From: Gilvimarinus polysaccharolyticus
Lineage (GTDB): Bacteria > Pseudomonadota > Gammaproteobacteria > Pseudomonadales > Cellvibrionaceae
Length of the DNA stretch: 64,000 nt
Assembly (NCBI RefSeq): GCF_001187555.1
Contig: NZ_LFIJ01000002.1
Span: 1,240,545 to 1,304,544, forward strand
Direction: 5' to 3'
Shown here piece by piece: positions 54,635-64,000 of this stretch. The notes under the pieces are model-generated. The model had not been told where the DNA came from. It did not search any database and saw nothing but the letters and a program-made list of their open reading frames with translations. Every line of letters starts with the position of its first letter. The first letter of the stretch is position 1. The translations under genes and the position numbers were made by a program.

Positions 54635-56079
54635 TGTTCGTTCAACTTTTTCAGTAGAATTTCATTTACGGCTTGAGGGTTGGCCTGGCCTTTACTGGCC
54701 TTCATGATCTGGCCGACAAAAAATCCAAGCATTTTGGGGCGTTTTGAGTCGTCGGCGCTTACGTAGTTTTGCACCTGTGCTGGATTGTTGGCGATAACGT
54801 CGTTCACCAGTTTTTCTAGTGCGCCAGTGTCGCTGACCTGCTTAAGGCCTCGCGCCTCAATAATGCTGTCGGCATCACCTTCGCCATTGCACATGCCCTC
54901 AAACACTTGTTTGGCAATTTTCCCGGAGATTGTGCCATCTTTAATGCGGACAATCAGGCCGGCTAGTTGCTCAGCCGTAAAGGGGCATTCGCCGAGCTTG
55001 GTGTCTGACTTATTTAAATAGCCGGCTAAATCCACCATTACCCAGTTGGCCGCGAGCTTAGGTTCGTTTGAGACTTTTGCCGCGGTCTCAAAAAAATCGG
55101 CGGTAACACGGTCGGTCGTGAGTACGGCTGCATCATAGCTAGATAAATCGTACTCGCTCACAAAACGATTCAGTTTGGCGTCTGGCAGTTCTGGTAGGGT
55201 GCGTCGGATAGTTTCGATATAGTCGTCATCTAAGATGACCGGCAACAGATCGGGGCAGGGGAAGTAGCGGTAATCGTTGGCTACCTCTTTGCTGCGCATG
55301 GAGCGAGTTTCATTTTTGTCGGCGTCGTACAAGCGGGTTTCTTGAGCGATTTTGCCGCCGTCTTCGATAATTTCGATTTGACGTTCGGCCTCCACTTTGA
55401 TGGCTTTCTCGACAAACTTAAATGAGTTGATGTTTTTAATTTCGCAGCGATTGCCAAGCTTTTCTTCGCCTTTTAAACGTACCGAGACGTTGGCGTCGCA
55501 GCGCATCGAGCCCTGCGACATCTCGCCGTCTGAAATGCCCAGATAGGTGATGATCGAGTGGATTTTTTTAAGGTAAGCAACGGCCTCTTCGGCAGAGCGC
55601 ATATCGGGCTCAGAGACGATTTCTATCAGCGGTGTACCTGCGCGGTTTAAATCGATACCGCTCATGCCTTGGTAATCTTCGTGCAGCGATTTTCCAGCGT
55701 CTTCCTCTAAGTGAGCGTGATGCAAACGCACGGCCCGCTGGCTGCCGTCTGCCAACTCGATATTGGTTACGCCGGGGCCGACAATAGGCTCTTCCAGTTG
55801 AGTAGTTTGGTAGCCTTTGGGTAGATCGGGGTAGAAATAGTTTTTGCGCTCAAATACCGAGCGCTTGCCGATTTCGGAGTTCATGGCAAGGCCAAACATA
55901 ACGGCAAAGCGAAAGGCTTCTTCGTTGGCGACTGGCAAGGTGCCCGGCATGGCTAGATCTATCGCGCAGGCCTGTGTGTTGGCCGCGGCGCCAAATGCGG
56001 TGCTAGCGCCGGAAAATATTTTTGATTTAGTGGCGAGCTGGACGTGAATTTCCAGCCCGATAACAGTTTCCCATTCCAT
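54631..56079 (-). CDS. gatB: Asp-tRNA(Asn)/Glu-tRNA(Gln) amidotransferase subunit B
   Basis: 482-residue kinase-like subunit of GatCAB, which activates misacylated Glu-tRNA(Gln) and/or Asp-tRNA(Asn) with ATP before amidation. Typical blocks are [47 protein letters not shown]-like and [10 protein letters not shown]. The C-terminal tail helical domain (about residues 330-480) binds tRNA. It follows gatA with 12 bases between them. Confidence 0.97.
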   Translation of the reverse strand: MEWETVIGLEIHVQLATKSKIFSGASTAFGAAANTQACAIDLAMPGTLPVANEEAFRFAVMFGLAMNSEIGKRSVFERKNYFYPDLPKGYQTTQLEEPIVGPGVTNIELADGSQRAVRLHHAHLEEDAGKSLHEDYQGMSGIDLNRAGTPLIEIVSEPDMRSAEEAVAYLKKIHSIITYLGISDGEMSQGSMRCDANVSVRLKGEEKLGNRCEIKNINSFKFVEKAIKVEAERQIEIIEDGGKIAQETRLYDADKNETRSMRSKEVANDYRYFPCPDLLPVILDDDYIETIRRTLPELPDAKLNRFVSEYDLSSYDAAVLTTDRVTADFFETAAKVSNEPKLAANWVMVDLAGYLNKSDTKLGECPFTAEQLAGLIVRIKDGTISGKIAKQVFEGMCNGEGDADSIIEARGLKQVSDTGALEKLVNDVIANNPAQVQNYVSADDSKRPKMLGFFVGQIMKASKGQANPQAVNEILLKKLNEQ

Positions 56080-56091
56080 CGTGTTGTCCTC

Positions 56092-57546
56092 TTAGGCGGT
56101 GGCTGGTGCCAGCTGCTGGTGAAAGTCGGTCGCGAGTTGAAACTGATGTGCGACGTTGAGGAGCTTGCCTTCGGCAAAATAGTTGCCGATTAATTGCAGG
56201 CCGACGGGTTTGTTGTCAACTAAACCACAGGGGATAGACAGCCCCGGCAGTCCGGCCAAATTGGTGGCGATGGTGTAAATATCTTCTAAGTACATAGCCA
56301 CTGGATCTTGAGTCTTGGAACCAAACTCAAATGCCGGTGAGGGCGAGGTGGGGCCAAGAATAACGTCGACGTCTTTAAATGCATCGACAAAATCTTGTTT
56401 GATGAGGCGGCGTACTTGCTGCGCTTTGTTGTAGTAAGCATCGTAATACCCAGCCGACAAAGCGTAAGTGCCGACTAAAATGCGGCGCTTTACTTCATCG
56501 CCAAAACCTTCACTGCGTGAGCGCTTATAAAGATCGGTCAGATCTTTTGGCGCGTCGCAGCGATGGCCGTAGCGCACACCGTCAAAGCGTGACAAGTTGG
56601 CCGAGCACTCTGCCGGCGCGATAACGTAGTAAGCCGGTACCGCCAAGTGTGTGTGCGGCAAGCTGATCGAGCGGGTTTTAGCGCCCAGTGACTCGTAAGT
56701 TTTGATTGCGGCCTGAACGGCTTTGGCCGTGTCTGGGTGGAGGCCCTCGCTGAAGTATTCCTCAGGGATACCAATGGTGAGTCCAGTCAGCGAATCATTG
56801 AGTGTTGCAGTGTAGTCTTCCAGTGGTTGGTCTACACAGGTAGAGTCTTTGTCGTCAAAACTGGCCATCACGTTGAGCATCAGCGCGGCGTCTTCGGCGC
56901 TGCGAGTCAGGGTGCCGGCTTGGTCAAGACTCGAGGCAAAAGCAATCATCCCCCAGCGCGATACTCGGCCGTAGGTCGGCTTGATACCTGTTAGGCCGCA
57001 CAAAGCTGCAGGTTGGCGGATTGAGCCGCCTGTGTCGCTGGCAGTAGCGCCGGGAGCTAACAATGCCGCTACGGCAGCCGCAGAGCCGCCAGAGGAGCCG
57101 CCCGGTACACAGTTGGTGTTCCAGGGGTTTTTAACCGGGCCGTAATAGCTGGTTTCGTTGGAAGAGCCCATGGCAAACTCATCCATGTTGGTTTTGCCCA
57201 ACATGACCGCCCCAGCTTTTAAGTAATTTTCGACAATGGTGGCGTTATACGGCGCAATAAAAGTGTCGAGCATCTTAGAGCCGCAGCTTGTGCGTACATC
57301 TTGGGTGCAAAAGATATCTTTATGGGCGATCGGGATGCCGCACAGGGGTGAGGTGTCGCCCGCCGCCAAACGTTCGTCGGCGGCACGCGCCTGCGCGAGA
57401 GCGATATCGGGTGTGACCGTAATAAAGCTGTTGTAGTGCGAATCGAGCGCCGCAATTCGGTCAAGAAAGTGCTGGGTTAGCTCGACACTGGTGATTTCTT
57501 TACTGCGCAGCGCGTCGGCGAGCTGAGCAATGGTTTTGGTGTGCAT
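56092..57546 (-). CDS. gatA: Asp-tRNA(Asn)/Glu-tRNA(Gln) amidotransferase subunit A
   Basis: 484-residue amidase-signature subunit that releases ammonia from glutamine for GatB. The catalytic Ser-cisSer-Lys set is visible in HKDIF (Lys), [13 protein letters not shown] and [15 protein letters not shown]. Length and order match the family. The gene sits between gatC and gatB in one minus-strand operon. Confidence 0.97.
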   Translation of the reverse strand: MHTKTIAQLADALRSKEITSVELTQHFLDRIAALDSHYNSFITVTPDIALAQARAADERLAAGDTSPLCGIPIAHKDIFCTQDVRTSCGSKMLDTFIAPYNATIVENYLKAGAVMLGKTNMDEFAMGSSNETSYYGPVKNPWNTNCVPGGSSGGSAAAVAALLAPGATASDTGGSIRQPAALCGLTGIKPTYGRVSRWGMIAFASSLDQAGTLTRSAEDAALMLNVMASFDDKDSTCVDQPLEDYTATLNDSLTGLTIGIPEEYFSEGLHPDTAKAVQAAIKTYESLGAKTRSISLPHTHLAVPAYYVIAPAECSANLSRFDGVRYGHRCDAPKDLTDLYKRSRSEGFGDEVKRRILVGTYALSAGYYDAYYNKAQQVRRLIKQDFVDAFKDVDVILGPTSPSPAFEFGSKTQDPVAMYLEDIYTIATNLAGLPGLSIPCGLVDNKPVGLQLIGNYFAEGKLLNVAHQFQLATDFHQQLAPATA

Positions 57547-57626
57547 GGACTCTATCCTTTGGAAAGGCTGGCCTGTGGCGCGATATGTAGCGCACGTGAA
57601 TTATGGCGGTATGACAATGCTATTGA

Positions 57627-57914
57627 TTACTCGATGACACGCGGCACTAGATACAGGCCGTCTTCAGTGGCAGGAGCCATAGCTTGTAATTGTTCCCGCT
57701 GGTCGCACTCGGTAACTTCGTCGCGACGTAAGCGTTGTACGGCGTCTAACGGGTGAGCCATGGGGCGCACGCCGGTAGTGTCGACCGCTTGGAGTTGGTC
57801 GACTAATCCGAGCACCTCCGAGATACTTTGCGCCACATTGGCGGCTGCCTCGTCCGAGATGTCGATGCGCGACAGTTCGGCCAGCTTTTCAATATCGTTT
57901 TTGTTTACAGCCAT
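57627..57914 (-). CDS. gatC: Asp-tRNA(Asn)/Glu-tRNA(Gln) amidotransferase subunit C
   Basis: 95-residue subunit that clamps GatA to GatB. It has the usual start MAVNKNDIEKLAELSRI, and LGLVDQLQAVDTTGVRPMAHPLD in the middle. ATG 57914 is chosen; a frame open to 57947 would cross the inverted repeat. The 80-base gap to gatA is longer than most in the operon. Confidence 0.95.
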   Translation of the reverse strand: MAVNKNDIEKLAELSRIDISDEAAANVAQSISEVLGLVDQLQAVDTTGVRPMAHPLDAVQRLRRDEVTECDQREQLQAMAPATEDGLYLVPRVIE

Positions 57915-57931
57915 GGGTTGCTCCGTGTGAG

Positions 57932-57958
57932 GCGTTGACACATACAAGAGGTCAACGC
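57932..57958. repeat. Perfect 8-bp inverted repeat upstream of gatC
   Basis: GCGTTGAC (57932-57939) and GTCAACGC (57951-57958) with an 11-base loop, 18 bases before the gatC start. In the gatC mRNA it would fold as a leader hairpin; on DNA it could be an operator. No regulator is indicated. Confidence 0.5.
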
Positions 57959-59376
<1,418 letters not shown>

Positions 59377-59480
59377 CTTGCCAGAGTATTGATTGCGCGG
59401 CACCTAACGCCTGCACTTTGGTCTATTAAGAGTGTTCGCGCCTAAAAACGACATAGAGCGTTGCGTCCGGAGATCTCGCC

Positions 59481-60311
59481 ATTAAAACACTGTTTACAAA
59501 AGGCCCCGCTGTAAGTTCTCGCTTTGTCTTTTTTGGCGCGATATCTTTGGCTTTGGTGTTGGTAAGTGTATATACCGATTGGCTCGACCCCGTGCGGCGC
59601 GAGTTAAGCACCTTGGCCAAGCCCTTCTATCAGATTACCGATGTTCCCCGTCGTATTAGCCGCTGGAGCGACGAGACCTTTGTGTCGCGGACCGAGCTGC
59701 TGCAAGAAAAACAACGGCTTGCTTCCGAGCTGCTTATCCACAAGCGGAAATTGCAGCAAATGGCCGCACTTGCCGCCGAAAATGGGCGTTTACGCCAGTT
59801 GCTCAACGCGACAGAAATTCTAGAGGATGATGTCCTCGTGGCTGAGCTGATTGGTGTTTCGCCTAATCCGCTCAGTCACACCTTGGTGCTGAATCGCGGC
59901 AGTGATGACGGTGTTTATGTCGGCCAACCCGTACTAGATGCAAAAGGCTTGATGGGGCAGGTGATCGAGACCGGACCCGATAGCGCGCGGGTGCTGCTGC
60001 TAACCGATCCATCCCACGCACTGCCGGTGCAAGTTAATCGCAACGGTATTCGCAGTATTGCCGAGGGGGCGGGCTCGTTAGCAAGTTTAACGCTGCGACA
60101 TGTATCCAATACTACCGATATTCGGATCGGCGATTTGCTGGTAAGTTCGGGCCTTGGGCAACGGTTTCCCGCCGGTTACCCTGTTGCGGTGGTAGAGAAG
60201 ATTGAGCGCGACCCAGGCCAACCTTTTGCAAAAATCACGGCGCGTCCTATGGCTCAGATGGATCGTACCCGTAACGTATTGTTGGTGTTTGATACACCTC
60301 AGGTCGATTAG
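59481..60311 (+). CDS. mreC: Rod-shape protein MreC, apparently starting at ATT
   Basis: Bitopic periplasmic scaffold of the elongasome, 276 residues. From codon 59481 (ATT) it reads (M)KTLFTKGP, the usual MreC N-terminus, followed by a membrane helix (about residues 14-34), a coiled coil with EKQRLASELLIHK, and the beta-barrel domain containing NPLSHTLVLNRGSDDGV and DPSHALPVQV. GGAG at 59469-59472 lies eight bases upstream of ATT. No ATG, GTG or TTG stands between the stop at 59454 and TTG 59547, and starting there would cut most of the membrane helix. CTG 59490 is a less well spaced alternative. A base-calling error at ATG is also possible. Confidence 0.9.
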   Translation: MKTLFTKGPAVSSRFVFFGAISLALVLVSVYTDWLDPVRRELSTLAKPFYQITDVPRRISRWSDETFVSRTELLQEKQRLASELLIHKRKLQQMAALAAENGRLRQLLNATEILEDDVLVAELIGVSPNPLSHTLVLNRGSDDGVYVGQPVLDAKGLMGQVIETGPDSARVLLLTDPSHALPVQVNRNGIRSIAEGAGSLASLTLRHVSNTTDIRIGDLLVSSGLGQRFPAGYPVAVVEKIERDPGQPFAKITARPMAQMDRTRNVLLVFDTPQVD

Positions 60312-60317
60312 CTTATT

Positions 60318-60815
60318 ATGTGGCTCGATCGCCTGCCCGCACTTGTTTTGATCGTGTTGACACTATTCGTCGCGATACTGCTGGACGTTTATCCGTTGGC
60401 GTTGGAGCATAGGATTTTTCGCCCGCAGTTTGTTTTGTTAGTGGTCATTTACTGGGTTTATGTCCTCCCCCAAAGCTGCAGTATGGCGGCATTAATCATA
60501 CTGGGCGTATTGTTGGATGTTACCGTTGGCTCACCATTGGGGCAGCACCCGCTGGTTTTGGTGGTGACGAGCTATCTATGTTTGCGCAGTTATCGCAGAG
60601 TGCGTCATTTTACCCACTGGCAAGAGTCATTGTGGATTTTATTGCTAGTGGCTTGCGCCCAATTAATCGCTTATTGGGTACAGTCTTTGAGTGGGCGCCA
60701 GATGGAGGGCTTTGGGTTTTTATTACCATCAGTTGCCAGCGCGTGCTGTTGGCCGGTTATCGCCATATTGTTCGATAGGCTGCGCCGTCTATATCGTATC
60801 TCGCGACAAGTTTAG
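60318..60815 (+). CDS. mreD: Rod-shape membrane protein MreD
   Basis: 165-residue inner-membrane protein with five or six helices, the third member of mreBCD. Sequence conservation is low, but the ILLDVYPLAL opening and LGVLLDVTVGSPLGQHPL with its conserved DV..G..LG pattern are typical. Starts six bases after mreC. Confidence 0.92.
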   Translation: MWLDRLPALVLIVLTLFVAILLDVYPLALEHRIFRPQFVLLVVIYWVYVLPQSCSMAALIILGVLLDVTVGSPLGQHPLVLVVTSYLCLRSYRRVRHFTHWQESLWILLLVACAQLIAYWVQSLSGRQMEGFGFLLPSVASACCWPVIAILFDRLRRLYRISRQV

Positions 60816-60833
60816 TCCTTGCTGGAGCGTCTT

Positions 60834-61445
60834 ATGCCCGTCGTGTCTGCCCAACTGTTTCTAGCGTCAGGATCGCCAAGACGCGCCGAGTTGTTGCGCC
60901 AAATTGGTGTAGATTTTTTGCCTGTCAGCATCGATGTGCCGGAGATGCCGGAAGCGGGTGAAGCTCCCGAACACTACGTCCGCCGTTTGGCACGCACCAA
61001 GGCAGAGGCTGGTTGGCGAGCTTTGCCACGCGGCCTGCATCAAGAGCAACAGGTTGTGCTTGGCGCCGATACCCTAGGTGTTTTGGATGGCCAGCTGCTA
61101 GAGAAACCACGAGATAAAAAGCATGCGGCCGAATTGTTGCGCGCGATGTCTAACCGTGCGCATACGGTGATAACGGCGGTGGCGCTTACTGATGGCACTC
61201 AGCTCGATGTAGCTCTGGCCTGTACCGAGGTGTGGTTTCGTGAACTCACCGATACAGAAATAAATGCCTATTGGTCTACCGGAGAGCCCATTGATAAAGC
61301 TGGAGGGTATGGTATCCAAGGGTTGGGCGCGGTGTTTGTGCGGGAAATTCACGGTAGTTATTCTAATGTGGTTGGTTTGCCATTGGAGACGACAGCACCC
61401 CTGTTGAGCAAGTACAATGTTCCTTTTTGGCTAGGCCGAGAGTGA
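60834..61445 (+). CDS. maf: Maf-family nucleoside triphosphate pyrophosphatase (YhdE type)
   Basis: 203-residue cytoplasmic Maf protein that hydrolyses dTTP/UTP and modified nucleotides. Signature LASGSPRRAELLRQIG at the start, LGADTLGVLDG (with catalytic Asp) and GEPIDKAGGYGIQG with the KAG..G. motif. ATG 60834 has GGAG six bases upstream; an in-frame TTG at 60819 is less likely. Its place between mreD and rng is standard. Confidence 0.95.
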   Translation: MPVVSAQLFLASGSPRRAELLRQIGVDFLPVSIDVPEMPEAGEAPEHYVRRLARTKAEAGWRALPRGLHQEQQVVLGADTLGVLDGQLLEKPRDKKHAAELLRAMSNRAHTVITAVALTDGTQLDVALACTEVWFRELTDTEINAYWSTGEPIDKAGGYGIQGLGAVFVREIHGSYSNVVGLPLETTAPLLSKYNVPFWLGRE

Positions 61446-61452
61446 GCGCACC

Positions 61453-62922
61453 GTGAGCGAAGAAATTCTGATCAACGTATCCCCAGTGGAAACCCGCGTG
61501 GCACTGGTGGATAACGGCGTGCTTCAAGAACTGCATATTGAGCGCAGTCATGGTCGTGGTTTTGTGGGTAATATTTATAAGGGCAAGGTGGTGCGTGTGC
61601 TGCCTGGCATGCAAGCGGCTTTTGTCGATATTGGGCTTGAGCGCACGGGTTTTATTCACGCCCAAGAGTTGACGCCAGAGCCGCTTGAAGGCGAAGCGCG
61701 GCCTACCGAACTACCCGACATTCGCACATTGGTCCGAGAGGGGCAGGCGCTTGTTGTGCAGGTCAGTAAAGATCCAATCAGTACCAAAGGTGCGCGTCTT
61801 ACCTCTCATATTACCTTGTCATCGCGTTATTTAGTTTATATGCCCAATAGTGCACATATTGGTGTATCGATTCGCATTGATGATGATGTCGAGCGCAAAC
61901 GTTTACGCGATGCGGTTGCTGCCAGTGTTTTAGAGCAAGATATTAGTGGTGGCTTTATTGTGCGGACTGTTGCCGAAGGTATCCCGGCGGATGCAGTCGT
62001 AGGTGATATTCCGTTCTTGCAAAAGCTTTGGCAGGGGCTGACAGATCGTTTGTCGGCAGCTGTCGCCCCAGCTGTTATTCACCAAGATATGCCACTAACG
62101 CTGCGCTCACTCCGAGATTTAGCCCGTCAACCAATCGAAAAAATACGGGTCGACTCTCGCCAGAGTTGGACTCAAATGCGTGAGTTTGCCCATGAGTACT
62201 GCCCCCAGCTGATCAATATTATCGAGTGTTATCAGGGCGAGCGGCCACTGTTGGACTTATATGGCGTAGAGGACGAAATCGCGCGAGCATTAGACCCACG
62301 AGTCGGGCTTAAATCTAACGGTTACTTGATCATCGAGCAGACCGAAGCTATGACCACGGTGGATGTTAACACCGGTGCTTTTGTAGGGCGACGTAACCTC
62401 GAAGAAACTATTTTTAAAACCAACATGGAAGCCGCAAGTGCTATTGCTCGACAATTGCGGGTGCGAAATATCGGCGGTATTATCGTGTTGGATTTTATTG
62501 ATATGCAAGATCCAGAGCATCAGCGGCAAGTATTGCGCACACTTGAGAAAGCCCTCGAGCGCGACCACTCTAAAACCAATATCACTGGTGTGTCCGAGTT
62601 GGGTTTGGTCGAAATGACTCGTAAGCGTACGCGCGAGTCGCTGGGCCAAATGCTCTGCGAGAGCTGCTCAGTGTGTCGCGGTCGAGGTCAGGTCAAGTCG
62701 GCTGAAACAGTTTGTTATGAAGTGTTTCGCGAAATTTTGCGTGAAGCGCGCGCCTATGACAACGAGAAGTTCTTGGTGCTAGCCTCATCAGTAGTGGTCG
62801 ATCGTTTACTTGATGAAGACGCCGCTTATGTCGCCGATCTTGAAGCTTTTATCGGCCGTACAATCGAATTTCAAGTAGAGCCTTTATTTACTCAGGAGCA
62901 GTATGACATTGTACTGGTCTAA
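61453..62922 (+). CDS. rng: Ribonuclease G
   Basis: 489-residue endoribonuclease of the RNase E/G family that processes 16S rRNA 5' end and mRNAs. It opens EEILINVSPVETRVAL, and the S1 domain contains GNIYKGKVVRVLPGMQAAFVDIG. The catalytic metal aspartates lie in TTVDVNTGAFVG and LDFIDMQDP. The zinc-link cysteines are in CESCSVC. GTG start at 61453. No C-terminal scaffold, so it is G rather than E. Confidence 0.96.
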   Translation: MSEEILINVSPVETRVALVDNGVLQELHIERSHGRGFVGNIYKGKVVRVLPGMQAAFVDIGLERTGFIHAQELTPEPLEGEARPTELPDIRTLVREGQALVVQVSKDPISTKGARLTSHITLSSRYLVYMPNSAHIGVSIRIDDDVERKRLRDAVAASVLEQDISGGFIVRTVAEGIPADAVVGDIPFLQKLWQGLTDRLSAAVAPAVIHQDMPLTLRSLRDLARQPIEKIRVDSRQSWTQMREFAHEYCPQLINIIECYQGERPLLDLYGVEDEIARALDPRVGLKSNGYLIIEQTEAMTTVDVNTGAFVGRRNLEETIFKTNMEAASAIARQLRVRNIGGIIVLDFIDMQDPEHQRQVLRTLEKALERDHSKTNITGVSELGLVEMTRKRTRESLGQMLCESCSVCRGRGQVKSAETVCYEVFREILREARAYDNEKFLVLASSVVVDRLLDEDAAYVADLEAFIGRTIEFQVEPLFTQEQYDIVLV

Positions 62923-62978
62923 CGCGCACGGCGGCTGGCGGGTAGCCAACTGTCATGCAGAGCGTTGAGGAATAACGA

Positions 62979-64000
62979 ATGTTGCGGGCGCTGAGCTACG
63001 TACTGCGAAAGTTTTTTTTAATACTGGCTGTGACGGTTATTACACTGGCGGTCTTGGTACAGATTGGCCGCAGTTTTTCATATTTATTGTCCGATTATCG
63101 CCCTCAGCTTGAGAGACTCTTGTCGCAGCAATCGGGAGTTGAGGTTAGGTTAAAGCAAATCAGTGCCGACTGGAGTGGCTTGCAGCCAGTGCTCGATGTG
63201 CAAGGGATCGAGGTTGATGCGCTTACCGGTGAGCGATTGCTTGCGATGGATAGCGCTCGTTTGCGCTTGGACATCATTGACTCTGTGCTGGCCTGGCGCC
63301 CCGTGTGGGGCAATGTCGAGTTGTCTGGGGGCGTTATGTCGTTGCGCCAAGACCAGCAAGGCCGCTGGAAACTGCAGGGGGTGAGCAATGATGGCAGCCC
63401 GACTAATGGCAACTTGCACGATACTATTCTTGATGTTTTATTGGCCTCGCGACGCATTGCCTTTAATAAAGCCCATCTAGATTTTCATTTCTATAATGGC
63501 GAGCAGTTGCGTCTTAACTCGCCATCGTTACTTCTGGAAAATAGCGGCAACTTTCATCGTTTAGTGTTACGTTTGGATGTTGCTGAGCATAACAACACGT
63601 TGTACTTTTTACTTGAAGGGCGCGGTGATCCGCGAGACAAACGATTTACTGCTGATGCTTATTTACAATTAAAAAACGTACCCGCTAATAAGTTGATCGA
63701 TGGGTTGCTGCAGCATGCCGGAATAACACGGCAAACAGAAACACAACCCCAACCCCAGGAAGCTACACCGGCTCAAGCTGTTCAGCTCACCGCAGATGCT
63801 GAGACTAAAACAATAAAATCTAGCGGCGAGGTCAGTGCCAATCTTTGGTTTGGTCGCAAAGCCGATAATCCTAGTGTCAGTGTTGTGGGGGATATTAGCG
63901 TAACGGATGTTAGCATTCCTTTGGCAGAGACCGATTTGTCGTTTGAGGGACTAACCGCCGATGTTAGTGGCCAACTGGCTGGACTCGACCGCTGGCATTT
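62979..64000 (+). CDS. yhdP: YhdP (AsmA-like) envelope protein, 5' part, cut by the window end
   Basis: 340 codons are open from ATG 62979 to the window edge. A cytoplasmic tail and one membrane helix (about residues 11-30) are followed by a long periplasmic beta-rich region, as in YhdP/TamB-like AsmA proteins that carry phospholipid toward the outer membrane. The position after rng and the DUF3971-like N-terminus support YhdP. An acidic, Gln/Pro-rich stretch (TQPQPQEATP) lies near residue 250. The remaining two thirds lie outside. Confidence 0.9.
   Translation, partial: MLRALSYVLRKFFLILAVTVITLAVLVQIGRSFSYLLSDYRPQLERLLSQQSGVEVRLKQISADWSGLQPVLDVQGIEVDALTGERLLAMDSARLRLDIIDSVLAWRPVWGNVELSGGVMSLRQDQQGRWKLQGVSNDGSPTNGNLHDTILDVLLASRRIAFNKAHLDFHFYNGEQLRLNSPSLLLENSGNFHRLVLRLDVAEHNNTLYFLLEGRGDPRDKRFTADAYLQLKNVPANKLIDGLLQHAGITRQTETQPQPQEATPAQAVQLTADAETKTIKSSGEVSANLWFGRKADNPSVSVVGDISVTDVSIPLAETDLSFEGLTADVSGQLAGLDRWH

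Noticed and set aside
59734-59742. Perfect DnaA-box sequence TTATCCACA inside mreC
   Set aside because: Single copy in coding sequence, without other boxes, AT-rich unwinding region or dnaA/dnaN genes; probably chance.

Overview
The window looks like chromosome of a free-living gammaproteobacterium at moderate GC. Gene order is a mosaic of familiar E. coli and Pseudomonas blocks: lpoA-yraN-diaA-dolP with divergent rsmI and rnpB; the complete mra/dcw cell-wall and division cluster from mraZ to ftsZ-lpxC; M23 peptidase-secA-argJ-mutT; yacG-coaE-pilDCB with divergent pilA; nadC, a DUF1631 gene, ampD and ampE; gatCAB divergent from mreBCD-maf-rng-yhdP. This mixture, together with protein features, suggests a relative of the Pseudomonas/Cellvibrio side of the class. 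The taxonomic guess is inference, since no 16S gene is present. I see no insertion sequence, prophage, CRISPR array, tRNA or rRNA.

Layout. 1-5434 (minus strand): an M48 protease cut by the window edge, LemA, and the lpoA-yraN-diaA-dolP envelope/replication-control cluster. 5523-6799: rsmI and RNase P RNA. 7032-25173: a long plus-strand run for peptidoglycan precursor synthesis (murE, murF, mraY, murD, murG, murC, ddl) and septation (ftsL, ftsI, ftsW, ftsQ, ftsA, ftsZ). It begins at a promoter with four evenly spaced MraZ-type boxes and ends with lpxC and a strong terminator. 25360-30792: M23 peptidase, secA, argJ, mutT. 30869-35546 (minus): yacG, coaE and the type IV pilus genes pilD, pilC, pilB. 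35863-36216: pilA, with its own terminator.

36326-47268 is the accessory part of the window. It lies between pilA and nadC, which are near neighbours in Pseudomonas aeruginosa, where pilin-modification genes vary between strains. It holds two tandem multi-pass GT-C-like membrane proteins starting at TTG, an ArnC/GtrB-like polyprenyl-phosphate glycosyltransferase, an ArnD-like deformylase/deacetylase, a degenerate methyltransferase-like protein, an ATP-grasp ligase and a flippase-like membrane protein. On the opposite strand are a WecB-like epimerase and a WbpA-like UDP-sugar dehydrogenase. The middle genes are visibly AT-richer than the core. My reading is an Arn-like lipid-linked sugar pathway: load a sugar on undecaprenyl phosphate, deprotect it, possibly acylate it by ATP-grasp ligation, flip it and transfer it. 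The acceptor may be the pilin encoded next door. This is the best candidate here for an undescribed system.

47443-64000 returns to core genes: nadC, DUF1631, ampD/ampE (peptidoglycan recycling), yajQ, cysZ, gatCAB (tRNA-dependent amidation), mreBCD (rod shape), maf, rng and the start of yhdP. Local oddities in core genes include an apparent ATT start codon for mreC, a Gln in place of Asn in the SxN motif of FtsI, and an Asp in place of Gly in the Nudix box of MutT.
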